Origin: Acidobacteriaceae bacterium dw_441
Lineage (GTDB): Bacteria > Acidobacteriota > Terriglobia > Terriglobales > Acidobacteriaceae
Direction of reading: 5' to 3'
Length of the DNA stretch: 64,000 nucleotides
NCBI GenBank assembly: GCA_018449715.1
Contig: JAAVVA010000001.1
Coordinates: forward strand, 1,922,001 to 1,986,000
The notes beneath the pieces are model-generated. The model searched no databases. It saw nothing but the letters and a program-made list of their open reading frames with translations, and was not told the DNA's origin. Of the stretch, positions 17,508 through 26,860 are shown piece by piece (within the stretch, counting starts at the first letter, position 1; every line of letters starts with the position of its first letter). A program made the position numbers and the translations under genes.

Positions 17508-20500
17508 TTAGAAACTCTGACCGATGCTGAAGAAGAAGTTGAAGTGGCTGCCCTCCCCAACATAAGCCGACCTGCCCGCATAATCATTAATCACCGGGTA
17601 GATCGGGGGATTCAGGTTATAGCTGAAGTCCAGACGAATAGGCCCCACCGGGGTTCTGTACCGTGCCCCAATGCCGACTGCGTGCGAGAAGTAGTTGAAG
17701 TTGCAATGGCCGATATCTCCCGAAACCACGCGGCACGTGCCACGGTCCTTCTGCCGGAAACGCAGGAAGCTGGGGAACATATCCTCCGGGTTCTGAAAAA
17801 CATTTCCCATGTCATGGAAGAGCACGAAGTTCACGCTATCGCCGACATAGGGCAACGTAGGCGGCGGCATCCGCAACTCAAGCGTGTTGACGAAGGCCGC
17901 GGAGCCGCCGACCGGATACCCTGTCTGCAAATCGCGAGGTCCGGCGCCGTTGATTCCAAATCCACGATGCGAGTTTGCGCCGCCCGCATAAAGTCTTTCC
18001 GGCAGCGGCACAGAATTGCAGGTAGGATTCGTCGAGATCAGATCGCCGACGCACACCTGGTTGTCGGCGTTCGGATTCTGCCCGGATGTATGCTCATAAC
18101 CGATGCGCGTATTCCGCGCCAGCACATACCGGCGATGAAAGAGCTGGTAGTACGTCGAGTTCGTTCCATCCAGCTTCCAGAAGTTCGTCTGCGACCCAAA
18201 CCGCGATGACGCATAGAACCCCTGCAACGACGAGTACGATCCCTTCGACGCATCCAGCGGGCTCGGCTGACGCGTGTCATGAAACCACGTAAGGTTTGGA
18301 CCACCGACACGCACCGGCTGCGACAGCAGCGGAATCAGGTCCGACGAGATGCGGAGGCTGTTGGGATCGACCTTCACACGGCGGAACAGAAACTCATAGA
18401 TAAACGTGTCCGTCCTGCGCCACTTCTCCGTCACGCGCATGCTTCCCTGCAACGTCGAAGAGGCAAAGGTCGTAATGTTCTGAATGTTCGTATAACCGCC
18501 GGAGAGCGTGCTCGAAAAGTTCTTCGACCCGAAGGTGTTCGGGTTCTGATACGTCAGCACCGCAATCTGTTCCAGCAATCCATACGTCGTGCGCAGCGTC
18601 ACCGAGTCCTGCGTCCCACGGAAATTAATCCGCGACACATCCAGCGACACACGCGGGCTGACGCTTCCTCTTCCCTCCGGCCCATACGCTCCGGGGTTGC
18701 CCGAGTTCGACTGAATCGTTCCGCCCGGATTTCCCGTCTGCGCCTCGAAGCCAACACCGTAGGTCACGTTCCACCGCTTGGCCTCGGTCGTCTGCACCAG
18801 CACATTCTTCTGCGGCGCGTCGCCCGCAGGATTCTGCACCGCCGTCACCACCTCATTGAACAGCGCAAGGTTGTACAGATTGCGCTGCGTCTCCAGAAGC
18901 GCTGTCTGATCCAGCGGGTCGCCGGGATGCACCAGGATCTGATTCTTGACGACATTCGGGCGCGTAAAGCCCAGCCCCGACAGCAGTACATGATTCACAA
19001 AGACCTGCTTGCCCTCCGCGACAGACATCACCACGCCCGTCCGCTCCGGGTCGTCTCCTTTGCGCAGCTGAAGGTCCACCCTCGCCTGATCGAATCCGTG
19101 GCTCAGGTAATACGTCTGCACCGCATCGCGGTCCCCCGAGAGCGTCACCAGCGAAAACGGCTGTCCCTCCTGCGTGTTCATCAGGGACCTCACATCCTGC
19201 ATGCGACCGGGATCGACACCGTTCACCGTCACCGTGCCGAACTTCTTCTGCGGACCTTCGTCGACGTTGTAGACCACCGCGATCTGTCCTCGCCTCTTCT
19301 TGACGGGACCGTTCTTATCATCGGTATCTTTTATCTCGGTCGTGACCTTCGCCTGGTCAAAACCATTCGCTCCGTAAAGCGCCTGGATCGAGGCAACATC
19401 GCTGGCCACAAGACCGGGACTGTACCGCCCGCTTCGCTGGTAGGCGTCTGCCTTCTTCACCTGCATCCGCTCGCGAAGAATGTCCTCGGAGAAGTACTTG
19501 TTCCCCTTCAGTTCCACCGAGAGAACCTTGTGCTTCAGCCCGCGATCGACCGTGAAGACCACGCGTTCATTCGCGCTATTCTCTCCTAGAACCTTCACCT
19601 CGACCGTAGCGTCGAAGTATCCCTGCTGCTGCACGAAGTCGCGAATGTTATGCATTCCCTCGTTCAGCAGATCGTTGTCGATCGTTCCCTCTTCGAAGAC
19701 CGGCACCAGCAGATGCAACCTGCTCTTCGAGACCTTGATTCCCTCGACAAGCACCTTGACCTCCGGCCCCTGGTTCACATGGAAGTCGTAATCCAGCTCG
19801 CGCCTCGCGTCGTCGTACTCCTGGTTCTGCAGGCTGACCGTGGCCTCCAGTCTGTCCTTCTTCTGGTACTGGTTGCGAAGCTTCGTCAGCGCGTTGCTCG
19901 TCGTGTCACGCGTCACCTTGCTGCCGTGCTTCAGCTTTCCCTTCTTGCGGAACTCATCGAGCGTCATCCCCAGGTCGTCGCTCTCGACCGCCACATTTCC
20001 AATGCGGGCCTGCGGTCCAATATCGACGTCATATTCGACGTTCACCTGGCTGTTCGGCTTATCCAGACTCGTCCCGGCGTAGACCTTCGGCTGGTAGTAG
20101 CCGTTCGACCGCAGCACATCGCGAATCCCATCCGTTCCCGCCTGCACCGACGAATCGGTGTACGCCGTCCCCGGACTCAGCTTCGTCGCATACTCCAACA
20201 GAGAGGTCAGCCGGTCGATCTTTACTCCCGCGATCGTCACCTTCCCCACGAAGTACCGCGGCGTCCCCACAAAAATCAGCACCATCCCATCGCCTTCGCG
20301 CACCCCGCGAACGTCGATGTCCCTATACATTCCGCTGTTGAAGAGTCTTCGCGTGCTGTCGCGCACTTTCTGCGGGTCGAGCGGCTCGCCCGCGTGCTGC
20401 GCCAGCTGACCGGGCAGCACATCGCCGGGCTCAAAGGTCACCCCGTCGAACTCAATTCTGTTAACAGGAAGCCCCTTCCACTCCCACACCGAGGACGAAA

Positions 20501-20768
20501 GCCCCGGCCCGGTCGAAACCAGCGGCTCGTCATTTGCAGGTTGCCGCTGCGGTCTCAGAAGCCGCGACGGACGGGAAGAAGACCTTCCCCGTGCAGGCTC
20601 GCCCTGCTGCGGAGCCGCCTGCCCCGCCGGTTGCGTCGCGGTCTTAGGAGCCGCGCTCGTCTGCGCTCCACCCGGTGCTACAGCAGCTATCCACAGAAGT
20701 AGCGATGCGATCACGGTCGCCCACGGCGCTCTCTCGCCCGGCCACTTCGCTCCTCTGCCTCTTCTCAT
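17508..20768 (-). CDS. Omp85/BamA-family outer-membrane assembly protein with seven POTRA-like repeats
   Basis: A 1086-residue outer-membrane protein. The ATG at 20768 gives a signal peptide (to about residue 35, ending GGAQ); 35 more residues upstream are in frame but unlikely. Counting periplasmic repeats by eye gives seven POTRA-like units at roughly 101-174, 174-253, 254-338, 339-414, 415-508, 509-588 and 589-664, each with the beta-alpha-alpha-beta-beta pattern and a GY/GF turn (SNGYYQPKV, QQGYFDATV, ANGFDQAKV, SHGFDQARV). The beta-barrel (667-1086) ends in Phe, as barrel substrates do. BamA normally has five and TamA three POTRAs. First gene of an operon with the SurA_N protein and TamB; transcribed divergently from the ThiF-like gene. 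Confidence 0.92.
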   Translation of the reverse strand: MRRGRGAKWPGERAPWATVIASLLLWIAAVAPGGAQTSAAPKTATQPAGQAAPQQGEPARGRSSSRPSRLLRPQRQPANDEPLVSTGPGLSSSVWEWKGLPVNRIEFDGVTFEPGDVLPGQLAQHAGEPLDPQKVRDSTRRLFNSGMYRDIDVRGVREGDGMVLIFVGTPRYFVGKVTIAGVKIDRLTSLLEYATKLSPGTAYTDSSVQAGTDGIRDVLRSNGYYQPKVYAGTSLDKPNSQVNVEYDVDIGPQARIGNVAVESDDLGMTLDEFRKKGKLKHGSKVTRDTTSNALTKLRNQYQKKDRLEATVSLQNQEYDDARRELDYDFHVNQGPEVKVLVEGIKVSKSRLHLLVPVFEEGTIDNDLLNEGMHNIRDFVQQQGYFDATVEVKVLGENSANERVVFTVDRGLKHKVLSVELKGNKYFSEDILRERMQVKKADAYQRSGRYSPGLVASDVASIQALYGANGFDQAKVTTEIKDTDDKNGPVKKRRGQIAVVYNVDEGPQKKFGTVTVNGVDPGRMQDVRSLMNTQEGQPFSLVTLSGDRDAVQTYYLSHGFDQARVDLQLRKGDDPERTGVVMSVAEGKQVFVNHVLLSGLGFTRPNVVKNQILVHPGDPLDQTALLETQRNLYNLALFNEVVTAVQNPAGDAPQKNVLVQTTEAKRWNVTYGVGFEAQTGNPGGTIQSNSGNPGAYGPEGRGSVSPRVSLDVSRINFRGTQDSVTLRTTYGLLEQIAVLTYQNPNTFGSKNFSSTLSGGYTNIQNITTFASSTLQGSMRVTEKWRRTDTFIYEFLFRRVKVDPNSLRISSDLIPLLSQPVRVGGPNLTWFHDTRQPSPLDASKGSYSSLQGFYASSRFGSQTNFWKLDGTNSTYYQLFHRRYVLARNTRIGYEHTSGQNPNADNQVCVGDLISTNPTCNSVPLPERLYAGGANSHRGFGINGAGPRDLQTGYPVGGSAAFVNTLELRMPPPTLPYVGDSVNFVLFHDMGNVFQNPEDMFPSFLRFRQKDRGTCRVVSGDIGHCNFNYFSHAVGIGARYRTPVGPIRLDFSYNLNPPIYPVINDYAGRSAYVGEGSHFNFFFSIGQSF

Positions 20769-20933
20769 CCGCTGCAAAAGACACCCTCGGTTTCGCAATT
20801 TGTCGCGCAGTACGAACGGCCTCGCTCTCTGACGTTGGATGCAAAGTCTACCGCCTCCACTGTTTCCCCGCACAGCCGTACTTCCCTATACTACGAAACA
20901 GGACTGTCCTTCAGGGACACGGAAAGACGGCTT

Positions 20934-22037
20934 ATGCAGGACACTTCGCTCGAATCCACCCAGGCAACCCTCTCGGGCGCGACATCTTCGTCTGTCATCA
21001 GCGATCAGGACCGCTACTCCCGCCAGATTCTCTTCCCCGGCATCGGCCCCGAGGGCCAGCGCCGTCTCGCCGAAGCGCACGTGGCCATCGTCGGCTGCGG
21101 AGCCACCGGAGCGGCATCGGCCTCCCTCCTCGCCCGTGCCGGAGTCGGAACCCTTACCCTGATCGACCGCGACTTCGTCGAGCCGTCCAACCTGCAGCGG
21201 CAGGTACTCTTCGACGAAAGCGACGCCCTGCAATCGCTCCCCAAAGCTGAAGCCGCCCGCCGCAAGATCGCGCAGTTCAACTCCGGGATCGACGTACAGC
21301 CCCACATCGCCGATCTCGTCCCCGACAACGTCGCAGCTCTGCTCGGGCAGGCGGACCTCATCCTCGACGCCACCGACAACTTCGAAACCCGCTACCTCAT
21401 CAACGATTTTGCCGTGCAGCAGGGCAAGCCGTGGATCTACGCCGCTGCCATCGGATCCTACGCGGCCACCATGAACATCCTCCCCCGCACAGAAGCCGCC
21501 TCGCCGTGGGAGCCGACCGCCTGCCTCGCCTGCCTCTTCCCCAAGCCGCCCTCCGGCCCGGTCGAGACCTGCGACACCTCCGGCATCCTCTCCACGGCAG
21601 TTAACCTCGCGGCCTCCATCCAGGTGACCGAGGCTCTAAAGCTCCTCACTGGCCAGCCGCAGAAGATGCGCCGCACCCTCTTCTCGTTCGACCTTTGGAC
21701 TTCGGAGCGCTCCGAAATATCTGCAACGAAGCCCTACAAAGGCTGTACCGTCTGTGACGAACGCGAGTTCACCCATCTGGCCGGGGAGAACCGACCGCAC
21801 ATCACTCTCTGCGGAAGAAACTCCGTCCAGATTCACGAGCATCACCGCCCCGTCGACTTCGCAGCTATGCGCGACCGCCTCGCTCCTCACGGACAGGTCC
21901 GCTTCAACGACCTTCTTCTCCGTTTCGAGCGCGCCCCTCACACCCTGACGCTCTTTGCCGACGGACGCGCCATCGTGCAGGGCACAACCGATATCATGGT
22001 GGCTCGCTCGCTTTACGCCCGCTTTATCGGCTCCTGA
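20934..22037 (+). CDS. ThiF/MoeB-type adenylyltransferase (E1-like)
   Basis: A 367-residue E1-like enzyme. Residues 24-38 ([15 protein letters not shown]) and the nucleotide loop GCGATG at 54-59 mark the MoeB/ThiF family, which adenylates the C-terminal glycine of small ubiquitin-like sulfur carriers (MoaD, ThiS). Zinc-binding pairs are Cys197-x2-Cys200 and Cys271-x2-Cys274; the likely catalytic Cys213 sits in ETCDTSGIL. The last 90 residues form an extra small domain ([21 protein letters not shown]) instead of a rhodanese domain. The carrier protein is not in the window, so moeB versus thiF is open. The ATG at 20934 has GGAAAGACGG upstream; two longer in-frame starts are less likely. Confidence 0.87.
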   Translation: MQDTSLESTQATLSGATSSSVISDQDRYSRQILFPGIGPEGQRRLAEAHVAIVGCGATGAASASLLARAGVGTLTLIDRDFVEPSNLQRQVLFDESDALQSLPKAEAARRKIAQFNSGIDVQPHIADLVPDNVAALLGQADLILDATDNFETRYLINDFAVQQGKPWIYAAAIGSYAATMNILPRTEAASPWEPTACLACLFPKPPSGPVETCDTSGILSTAVNLAASIQVTEALKLLTGQPQKMRRTLFSFDLWTSERSEISATKPYKGCTVCDEREFTHLAGENRPHITLCGRNSVQIHEHHRPVDFAAMRDRLAPHGQVRFNDLLLRFERAPHTLTLFADGRAIVQGTTDIMVARSLYARFIGS

Positions 22038-22171
22038 CCATGCAGCAACCTTTTTTGATCGGAGAAACTCTAACTGTACACGGAACAAATGCCCCTCCTG
22101 ACCACCCCCATCAATTCAGAACAGGGAAACAACAAAGCGTTGAAGATATTGACACAACCCGGAGTAGAGGC

Positions 22172-22831
22172 ATGGATGTCCAAGGGCAACAGATGACAGA
22201 ACCGAAGACGGCCCCCGGGCTTTTCAAACGAAATCCTCCGATTGCAGGAGAAGCAGAGGCCATTGAGCGCGCCAAGGCGGGCGATGCCGAGGCCTTCTCC
22301 AAGCTCTACGCGCTGCATAAACGCCGCGTCTACACCCTGTGTCTCCGCATGCTCGGCAACGTCTCCGAAGCCGAGGACATGACCCAGGAGGCCTTCCTTC
22401 ATCTCTTCCGCAAGATCGGAAGCTTCCGGGGTGAGAGCGCCTTCTCGACCTGGCTGCACCGCCTTACGGTCAACCTTGTCCTGATGCACCTTCGCAAGAA
22501 GGGCCTTCAACTGGTCTCCCTCGAAGAGACCATCAATCCTTCGGAAGAGGACTCTCCGAAGCGCGACTTCGGAAGCCGCGACACGCAGCTGGCTGGTTCG
22601 GTCGATCGCGTTGCGCTCGAACGCGCCGTCGCCTCGCTTCCTCCCGGCTATCGCATGGTCTTCGTCCTTCACGATGTGGAAGGTTTCGAGCATAATGAGA
22701 TCGCCGTCATGCTCGAGTGCTCAACCGGAAACAGTAAATCTCAGCTCCACAAGGCTCGTCTGAAGCTGCGGGAGCTGCTCCGCCAGGCGGAGTCAACCCC
22801 TCAGGACAACCTGAAGGAAGCGGCGTTATGA
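22172..22831 (+). CDS. ECF-type RNA polymerase sigma factor
   Basis: A 219-residue extracytoplasmic-function sigma factor. Region 2 reads [20 protein letters not shown], then [17 protein letters not shown] and [20 protein letters not shown]; region 4 is [33 protein letters not shown] with the recognition helix [19 protein letters not shown] chose the ATG at 22172, which has GGAGTAGAGG; the frame is open back to 22040 but those residues have no family match. It overlaps the next gene as ATGA, the usual layout for a sigma factor with its own anti-sigma factor. Target promoters and stimulus are unknown. Confidence 0.93.
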   Translation: MDVQGQQMTEPKTAPGLFKRNPPIAGEAEAIERAKAGDAEAFSKLYALHKRRVYTLCLRMLGNVSEAEDMTQEAFLHLFRKIGSFRGESAFSTWLHRLTVNLVLMHLRKKGLQLVSLEETINPSEEDSPKRDFGSRDTQLAGSVDRVALERAVASLPPGYRMVFVLHDVEGFEHNEIAVMLECSTGNSKSQLHKARLKLRELLRQAESTPQDNLKEAAL

Positions 22832-23118
22832 CTTTGCAAAAATCCAATCGATCCACTCCTCTGTCTTGTGCCGAGTTTCAGGAGAAGCTCCCGGATCTGT
22901 TTGCCGCCGGAGCTAATGGTCACATTGAAGACCCCGCTCTCCTCGATCATCTTTCCACCTGCGAAAACTGTTCCGCCCTCGTCCGTGACCTTCAATACAT
23001 CGCCGATCAGGCCCGGCAGCTGCTTCAGCCTACCCACGAGCCCAGCGACGATGTATGGAAGAAGATTCAGGAAAGCCTGGCCGCCGATCCGTCCTACGCC
23101 GAGCCCAATGAAAAATAA
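22828..23118 (+). CDS. Soluble zinc-binding anti-sigma factor (ZAS type)
   Basis: A 96-residue protein translated directly after the ECF sigma gene (ATGA overlap). It carries the ZAS zinc motif H-x3-C-x2-C as [11 protein letters not shown], with an extra Cys in [11 protein letters not shown] near the N-terminus that can complete the zinc site. No membrane helix follows, so it is a cytosolic anti-sigma factor. ZAS proteins hold ECF sigmas in an inactive complex; soluble ones such as RsrA respond to thiol oxidation. A redox role here is inference. The gene ends before a non-coding stretch with a terminator. Confidence 0.88.
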   Translation: MTLQKSNRSTPLSCAEFQEKLPDLFAAGANGHIEDPALLDHLSTCENCSALVRDLQYIADQARQLLQPTHEPSDDVWKKIQESLAADPSYAEPNEK

Positions 23119-23274
23119 TTGACCATACCCAGAACCGTATCTATGATTGAAGCGAGCATGTTGAACTGCCTCCAAACCGGCCGATTTAGCTACTGGTACC
23201 CCTCTGCGGCCGGCGGAGCCTTCGCATGCATCTCTGAAAACAGATAACCCTTCAGAGTCTTCGATCTTCCCGAG

Positions 23275-23299
23275 CCGCGACCCAAAAGGTCGCGGTTTT
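23275..23299 (+). terminator. Rho-independent terminator before aroK
   Basis: Stem CCGCGACC / GGTCGCGG with loop CAAAA, directly followed by TTTTCGTTTG. It probably ends the sigma/anti-sigma transcript. The 156 bases between the anti-sigma stop and this stem show no reading frame or other structure I can support. Confidence 0.88.
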
Positions 23300-23338
23300 C
23301 GTTTGTTGCCAGATAATTGAGTTACCGGAGAGAGCCAA

Positions 23339-23935
23339 ATGCCGACCAGTCAACAGGAACCCCACCCTAAACCCGAGAATCTTACCGCTCCCTCTACTCT
23401 GCGCCGCCTCGTTCTCACCGGCTTCATGGGCGCGGGCAAGTCCACCATTGGCCGCCAGCTCGCCTCGCGTCTCGGCTGGGAATTCCTCGACCTCGACACT
23501 CATCTTGAGAACCGCACCGGAGCCGCCATCCCTGAGCTCTTCTCCCGGCACGGCGAGAGGCACTTCCGCCGCCTCGAATCGACCGCCCTGGCCTCTGCGC
23601 TTGGCCGCTCCAACGTCGTGCTCGCGCTTGGAGGAGGCACCCCCGAGGAGCTGACCAACCGCCTCCTGATCGAGCAGACCCCCGACACCCTCGCCGTCTT
23701 CCTCGACGCTCCCTTCGCCACCCTCTTCGATCGCTGCATGCTGCAGGCCATCGACCGCCCCGTCCTTGCCGACGCCGCCGCAGCCGCGCTTCGTTTCGCG
23801 CATCGCCGCCCCTTCTACACGCGACTCTCGCGACTGGTCGTCGATACCTCCGCGCTCACGCCTGAAGAAACGACCGAGGCAATCCTGACCCAGTTGAAGC
23901 TGGCCCCGCTCCACCAGCTTCCGGCCTCCCGCTAG
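23339..23935 (+). CDS. aroK: Shikimate kinase
   Basis: A 198-residue P-loop kinase that phosphorylates shikimate at the 3-OH, the fifth step of the shikimate pathway. Walker A is GFMGAGKST; DLDTHLE binds magnesium and shikimate; GERHFRRLE holds the substrate arginine; ALGGG is Walker B-like; IDRPVL and HRRPFYTRL give the lid and adenine-loop residues. The first 22 residues are a Pro-rich lead not found in most AroK proteins. The start has CGGAGAGAG. The other shikimate-pathway genes seen here are aroB (34.7 kb) and aroC (43.9 kb), not linked to it. Confidence 0.94.
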   Translation: MPTSQQEPHPKPENLTAPSTLRRLVLTGFMGAGKSTIGRQLASRLGWEFLDLDTHLENRTGAAIPELFSRHGERHFRRLESTALASALGRSNVVLALGGGTPEELTNRLLIEQTPDTLAVFLDAPFATLFDRCMLQAIDRPVLADAAAAALRFAHRRPFYTRLSRLVVDTSALTPEETTEAILTQLKLAPLHQLPASR

Positions 23936-23997
23936 AGATCAAACAACGGACCGGACGTATCGGCATCCAACAGCAGCAGAGGACTGGAGACAAAATT

Positions 23998-25041
23998 TTG
24001 ACCGAGCTGACCCCCGACGAGAGGCGATCCCGCAGAGTCGTACGCGGACACATCCTGTTTACCGTTGCAGTCCTGCTGGCCCTCGGCCTGGCCTGGCTGC
24101 TGGTGAAGGAGATTCTGATCATCTACGTCAGCGCCCTGTTCGCTGCCGTCCTGATGCCCATCGTCGACCGGATCACCCAGCTCAACCTCTTCGGACGCCG
24201 TGCCTCCAAGCCCGTGGCCATCTTCCTCCTGGTCGTCGGCGTCGTGCTGATCGTCGGTCTCTTCCTCACCGTGGGACTTCCTCCGGTCCTCCACGACCTC
24301 AACCAGTTCTCCGCCGAGCTTCCGCAACGCATCCCGCGCCTGGTCGCGTGGATCGACCAGACGCCCCTCGCCAACAAGTTGGGAGTCGATGAGATCGTAC
24401 GCCGCGCCGAAGGAGCCCTGACCACCACGGCCAGCTACCTGATGACCTCGCTGCCCGACTGGATCTCGCACCTCTTCGACATCCTCTCCACCCTCTTCCT
24501 CTGCATCTACTTCCTGCTCGAAGGCGACACTGCCCTCCGCTTCGTCCTCTCGCTGTTTCCTAACGACTACCGCATCCGGCTGGCGACCACGCTCGACCGA
24601 GCCAACAGCAAGATCAGCAAATGGCTGCTCGGTCAGCTGCTCCTGATGGTCATTCTTGGGATCTCCTCCACCATCGTCTTCGCCCTTCTGCACGTCCGTT
24701 ACTCCCTGCTGCTCGGCTTCCTGATGGGGCTCTTCAATATCATCCCCATCGCGGGTGGAATCATCACCATCACGCTCGCCGCCATCGTTGCGGCGTTCGA
24801 TTCGTGGACGAAGCTCGTCGGTGTCGTCGCCTTCTATCTCATCTATATCAATCTCGAAAACGTCTACCTCATCCCGCGCATTATGAGTACCAGCGTCGAG
24901 CTCTCCGGCCTCACCGTGCTGATCGCCCTGCTCTGCGGAACCTCGCTGGCTGGCATCACCGGGGCGCTGGTCGCGGTCCCCACCGCCGCCCTCATCGCGG
25001 TCCTGCTGGAGGAGTACGCCGTCCAGCAGGATGTAGAATGA
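23998..25041 (+). CDS. AI-2E family transporter / permease
   Basis: A 347-residue membrane protein with about eight helices in the AI-2E (PerM/YdiK) arrangement: two N-terminal helices (LFTVAVLLALGLAWLLVKEI), a soluble middle region, and C-terminal helices with the conserved LLGFLMGLFNIIPIAGGII and IYINLENVYLIPRIMSTSVELSG. The family has been linked to autoinducer-2 export or ion antiport, but most members have no known substrate. The only plausible start is a TTG at 23998, preceded by GGACTGGAGA; no nearby ATG exists. The gene is 62 bases after aroK and may be read from the same promoter. Confidence 0.88.
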   Translation: MTELTPDERRSRRVVRGHILFTVAVLLALGLAWLLVKEILIIYVSALFAAVLMPIVDRITQLNLFGRRASKPVAIFLLVVGVVLIVGLFLTVGLPPVLHDLNQFSAELPQRIPRLVAWIDQTPLANKLGVDEIVRRAEGALTTTASYLMTSLPDWISHLFDILSTLFLCIYFLLEGDTALRFVLSLFPNDYRIRLATTLDRANSKISKWLLGQLLLMVILGISSTIVFALLHVRYSLLLGFLMGLFNIIPIAGGIITITLAAIVAAFDSWTKLVGVVAFYLIYINLENVYLIPRIMSTSVELSGLTVLIALLCGTSLAGITGALVAVPTAALIAVLLEEYAVQQDVE

Positions 25042-25107
25042 TCCAATCAGAGGTTCGGCCCCAGCACGCTCCCGGCCGAAGATATCCCCGGCTTATCCTG
25101 AGTTCCA

Positions 25108-25695
25108 GTGTCCGAGTTGAACTTCGCCCAACCCGCCCGCCGCAATCTTCTGGTACCCGTGCTGGTCGCCTTTTTAATCCTCGGCATCGCGCTTGTTCTG
25201 GTCCTTCGCAACACACCCCGCAGCACAGCCGACCTCGCGATCCTGAAGACCTCCCTCTACCCCACCCACACGGTCTACAAGGCCGAATCGCTGGTCGTCG
25301 GACGCGACAACATCGAGGACAACCTCTACGTCCTGACCACGGTCCGCGTTGAAGACAAGCTGAAGCTTCCGCTCTTCATCAAGGACATGACCGCCACGCT
25401 CGTCACCGCTGAAGGTGAGACCATCGAGGCCAGCGCCGTTCAGAAGCAGGACCTTCCGAACCTCTACACCAGCTTCCCGGCCCTGCGTCCTCTCTCCTCC
25501 TCGCCGCTCCTGCGCGAGACGCTCATCAACCCGGGAGAAACCTCCGTGGGAATGGTTCTGCTCCGCTTCCCCGTCACCGAAGAGGCATGGAAGGAGCGTC
25601 GCTCAGCCACGCTCAATATCGCGCTCTATCATCAGGGCCCCGTCTCCATCGAAATCCCCAAAGACACGCAGACAGGAACGAACGCCGCACGATGA
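25108..25695 (+). CDS. Single-pass membrane-anchored protein, unknown function
   Basis: A 195-residue protein with one N-terminal membrane helix (LLVPVLVAFLILGIALVLVL) and a periplasmic domain of beta strands. The domain (VVGRDNIEDNLYVLTTVRVED; LINPGETSVGMVLLRFPV) resembles the immunoglobulin-like fold of LEA14/DUF4352-type proteins, but I would not assign a family. The start is a GTG at 25108 with a weak ribosome site. It overlaps rsmE by four bases (ATGA), so the pair is coupled. The functional link to rsmE is not obvious. Confidence 0.8.
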   Translation: MSELNFAQPARRNLLVPVLVAFLILGIALVLVLRNTPRSTADLAILKTSLYPTHTVYKAESLVVGRDNIEDNLYVLTTVRVEDKLKLPLFIKDMTATLVTAEGETIEASAVQKQDLPNLYTSFPALRPLSSSPLLRETLINPGETSVGMVLLRFPVTEEAWKERRSATLNIALYHQGPVSIEIPKDTQTGTNAAR

Positions 25696-26414
25696 CCCGC
25701 CGCCGCTGGATCGCAGACACATGGACCTCCGCCACCGCCACGCTCACCGGAGAGCAGGCCGAGCACCTCGCCCGCGTCCTTCGCGCCGCGCCGGGACAGG
25801 TTTACGACGTCGTCGCCGGAGGCTTTCTCCACCGCGCCGAGATCGTCAGCGTTCAGCCCGGCAAAGTCGTCTTCACCCTGCACGAGGAGCTTGAGTCCGA
25901 CGCCGCTCTCCCGCTGCATCTTCTGCTTGCGGTCTTCAAGTTCGATCACATGGAATGGGCCATCGAAAAGGCCACCGAGCTGGGCATAGCCCGCATCACT
26001 CCGATCATCGCCCGCCGCACCGAAAAGCATCTCGCGCAGGCAGCTTCGAAGAGGGTCGAACGCTGGCGGCGCATCGCGCTCGAGGCATCGAAGCAATCCC
26101 GCCGCATCACTATTCCCGAGATCGCCGACCCCATCGCCCTCAAGCCCGCGCTTGAGCAGACCACCGAGCCGGTCCGCATCCTTCTTTCCGAGACCGAGCA
26201 GGTCACCGCCATCGGCTCCGCGCTTGCGAGCACGGACGACGACGGTTCCTTCACCTATGCGTTAGCGATTGGCCCCGAAGGCGGCTGGACCCCGGAAGAG
26301 ATGGACCTCTTCACCCAGCATCAGTGGCAGCCGGTCACGCTCGGCCCGCGCATCCTGCGCGCAGAGACAGCGGCCATCGCGGCCATCGCCATCGCCTCGT
26401 CGCATCTCTCCTAA
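25692..26414 (+). CDS. rsmE: 16S rRNA m3U1498 methyltransferase
   Basis: A 240-residue SPOUT methyltransferase, the usual length of RsmE (E. coli 243). It methylates N3 of U1498 in 16S rRNA. Seen: N-terminal PUA-like part (LTGEQAEHLARVLRAAPGQ), then the SPOUT signatures DHMEWAIEKATELGIARITPI, EASKQSRR, AIGPEGGWTPEE and LGPRILRAETA, which form the SAM-binding knot. The ATG at 25692 overlaps the previous stop codon; the longer in-frame reading lacks family residues. It converges on the DUF2203 gene with 8 bases between the stops. Confidence 0.94.
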   Translation: MTRRRWIADTWTSATATLTGEQAEHLARVLRAAPGQVYDVVAGGFLHRAEIVSVQPGKVVFTLHEELESDAALPLHLLLAVFKFDHMEWAIEKATELGIARITPIIARRTEKHLAQAASKRVERWRRIALEASKQSRRITIPEIADPIALKPALEQTTEPVRILLSETEQVTAIGSALASTDDDGSFTYALAIGPEGGWTPEEMDLFTQHQWQPVTLGPRILRAETAAIAAIAIASSHLS

Positions 26415-26422
26415 AAGAAACC

Positions 26423-26860
26423 TCAGTTCGGCCTGCTGCGCTCCGTGCGGCCAAACCTCGCGTCAATCGGCTTGCGGCCAGCCTCTCCCTCATCGGTCGA
26501 GTGCCAGTAGCCAATCTCCGCTTCCCCGAGCTTCCAGCACAGCAGAACCGCCTGCCCCTCCACGACACAGGGAAAATCCAGCAGCCCACGGTCGAGATCC
26601 TTCACCTGCACGCCGATCTCGGCAATCTCTTCCAGCGTGTCCTTCGTCTCCTGCAAAGCCTTGTCGCGCTCGGCGCGGCGGCGAGCCGTGGCCGTTACAT
26701 CCACATGCACGCCGCCCGACAGAAAGATCTTCTGCCGCAACCGTTCCAACCCAGCCTCGATCTCGGCCACTCGCGTTCCCGAGCCCTGCGCCCTTCGCAA
26801 CAACGACTCCAGCACCGGGAGCAAGGTCTGCGCCTCGCTCAGGGTAAAGGTCTTGCTCAA
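26423..26860 (-). CDS. DUF2203 family protein
   Basis: A 145-residue soluble protein that starts with TTG at 26860 directly after GGAGGTAAAGGG. The TTG overlaps the nadA stop as TTGA. The N-terminal part is a long helix pair (SEAQTLLPVLESLLRRAQ; ERDKALQETKDTLEEIAEIG), and the C-terminal part holds the family signature GVQVKDLDRGLLDFP and LLCWKLGEAEIGYWH. The family is widespread and uncharacterised. The reading frame is open further upstream inside nadA, but that part is an antisense-free shadow of nadA in another frame. Coupling to nadA suggests, but does not show, a link to NAD or iron-sulfur metabolism. Confidence 0.85.
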   Translation of the reverse strand: MSKTFTLSEAQTLLPVLESLLRRAQGSGTRVAEIEAGLERLRQKIFLSGGVHVDVTATARRRAERDKALQETKDTLEEIAEIGVQVKDLDRGLLDFPCVVEGQAVLLCWKLGEAEIGYWHSTDEGEAGRKPIDARFGRTERSRPN

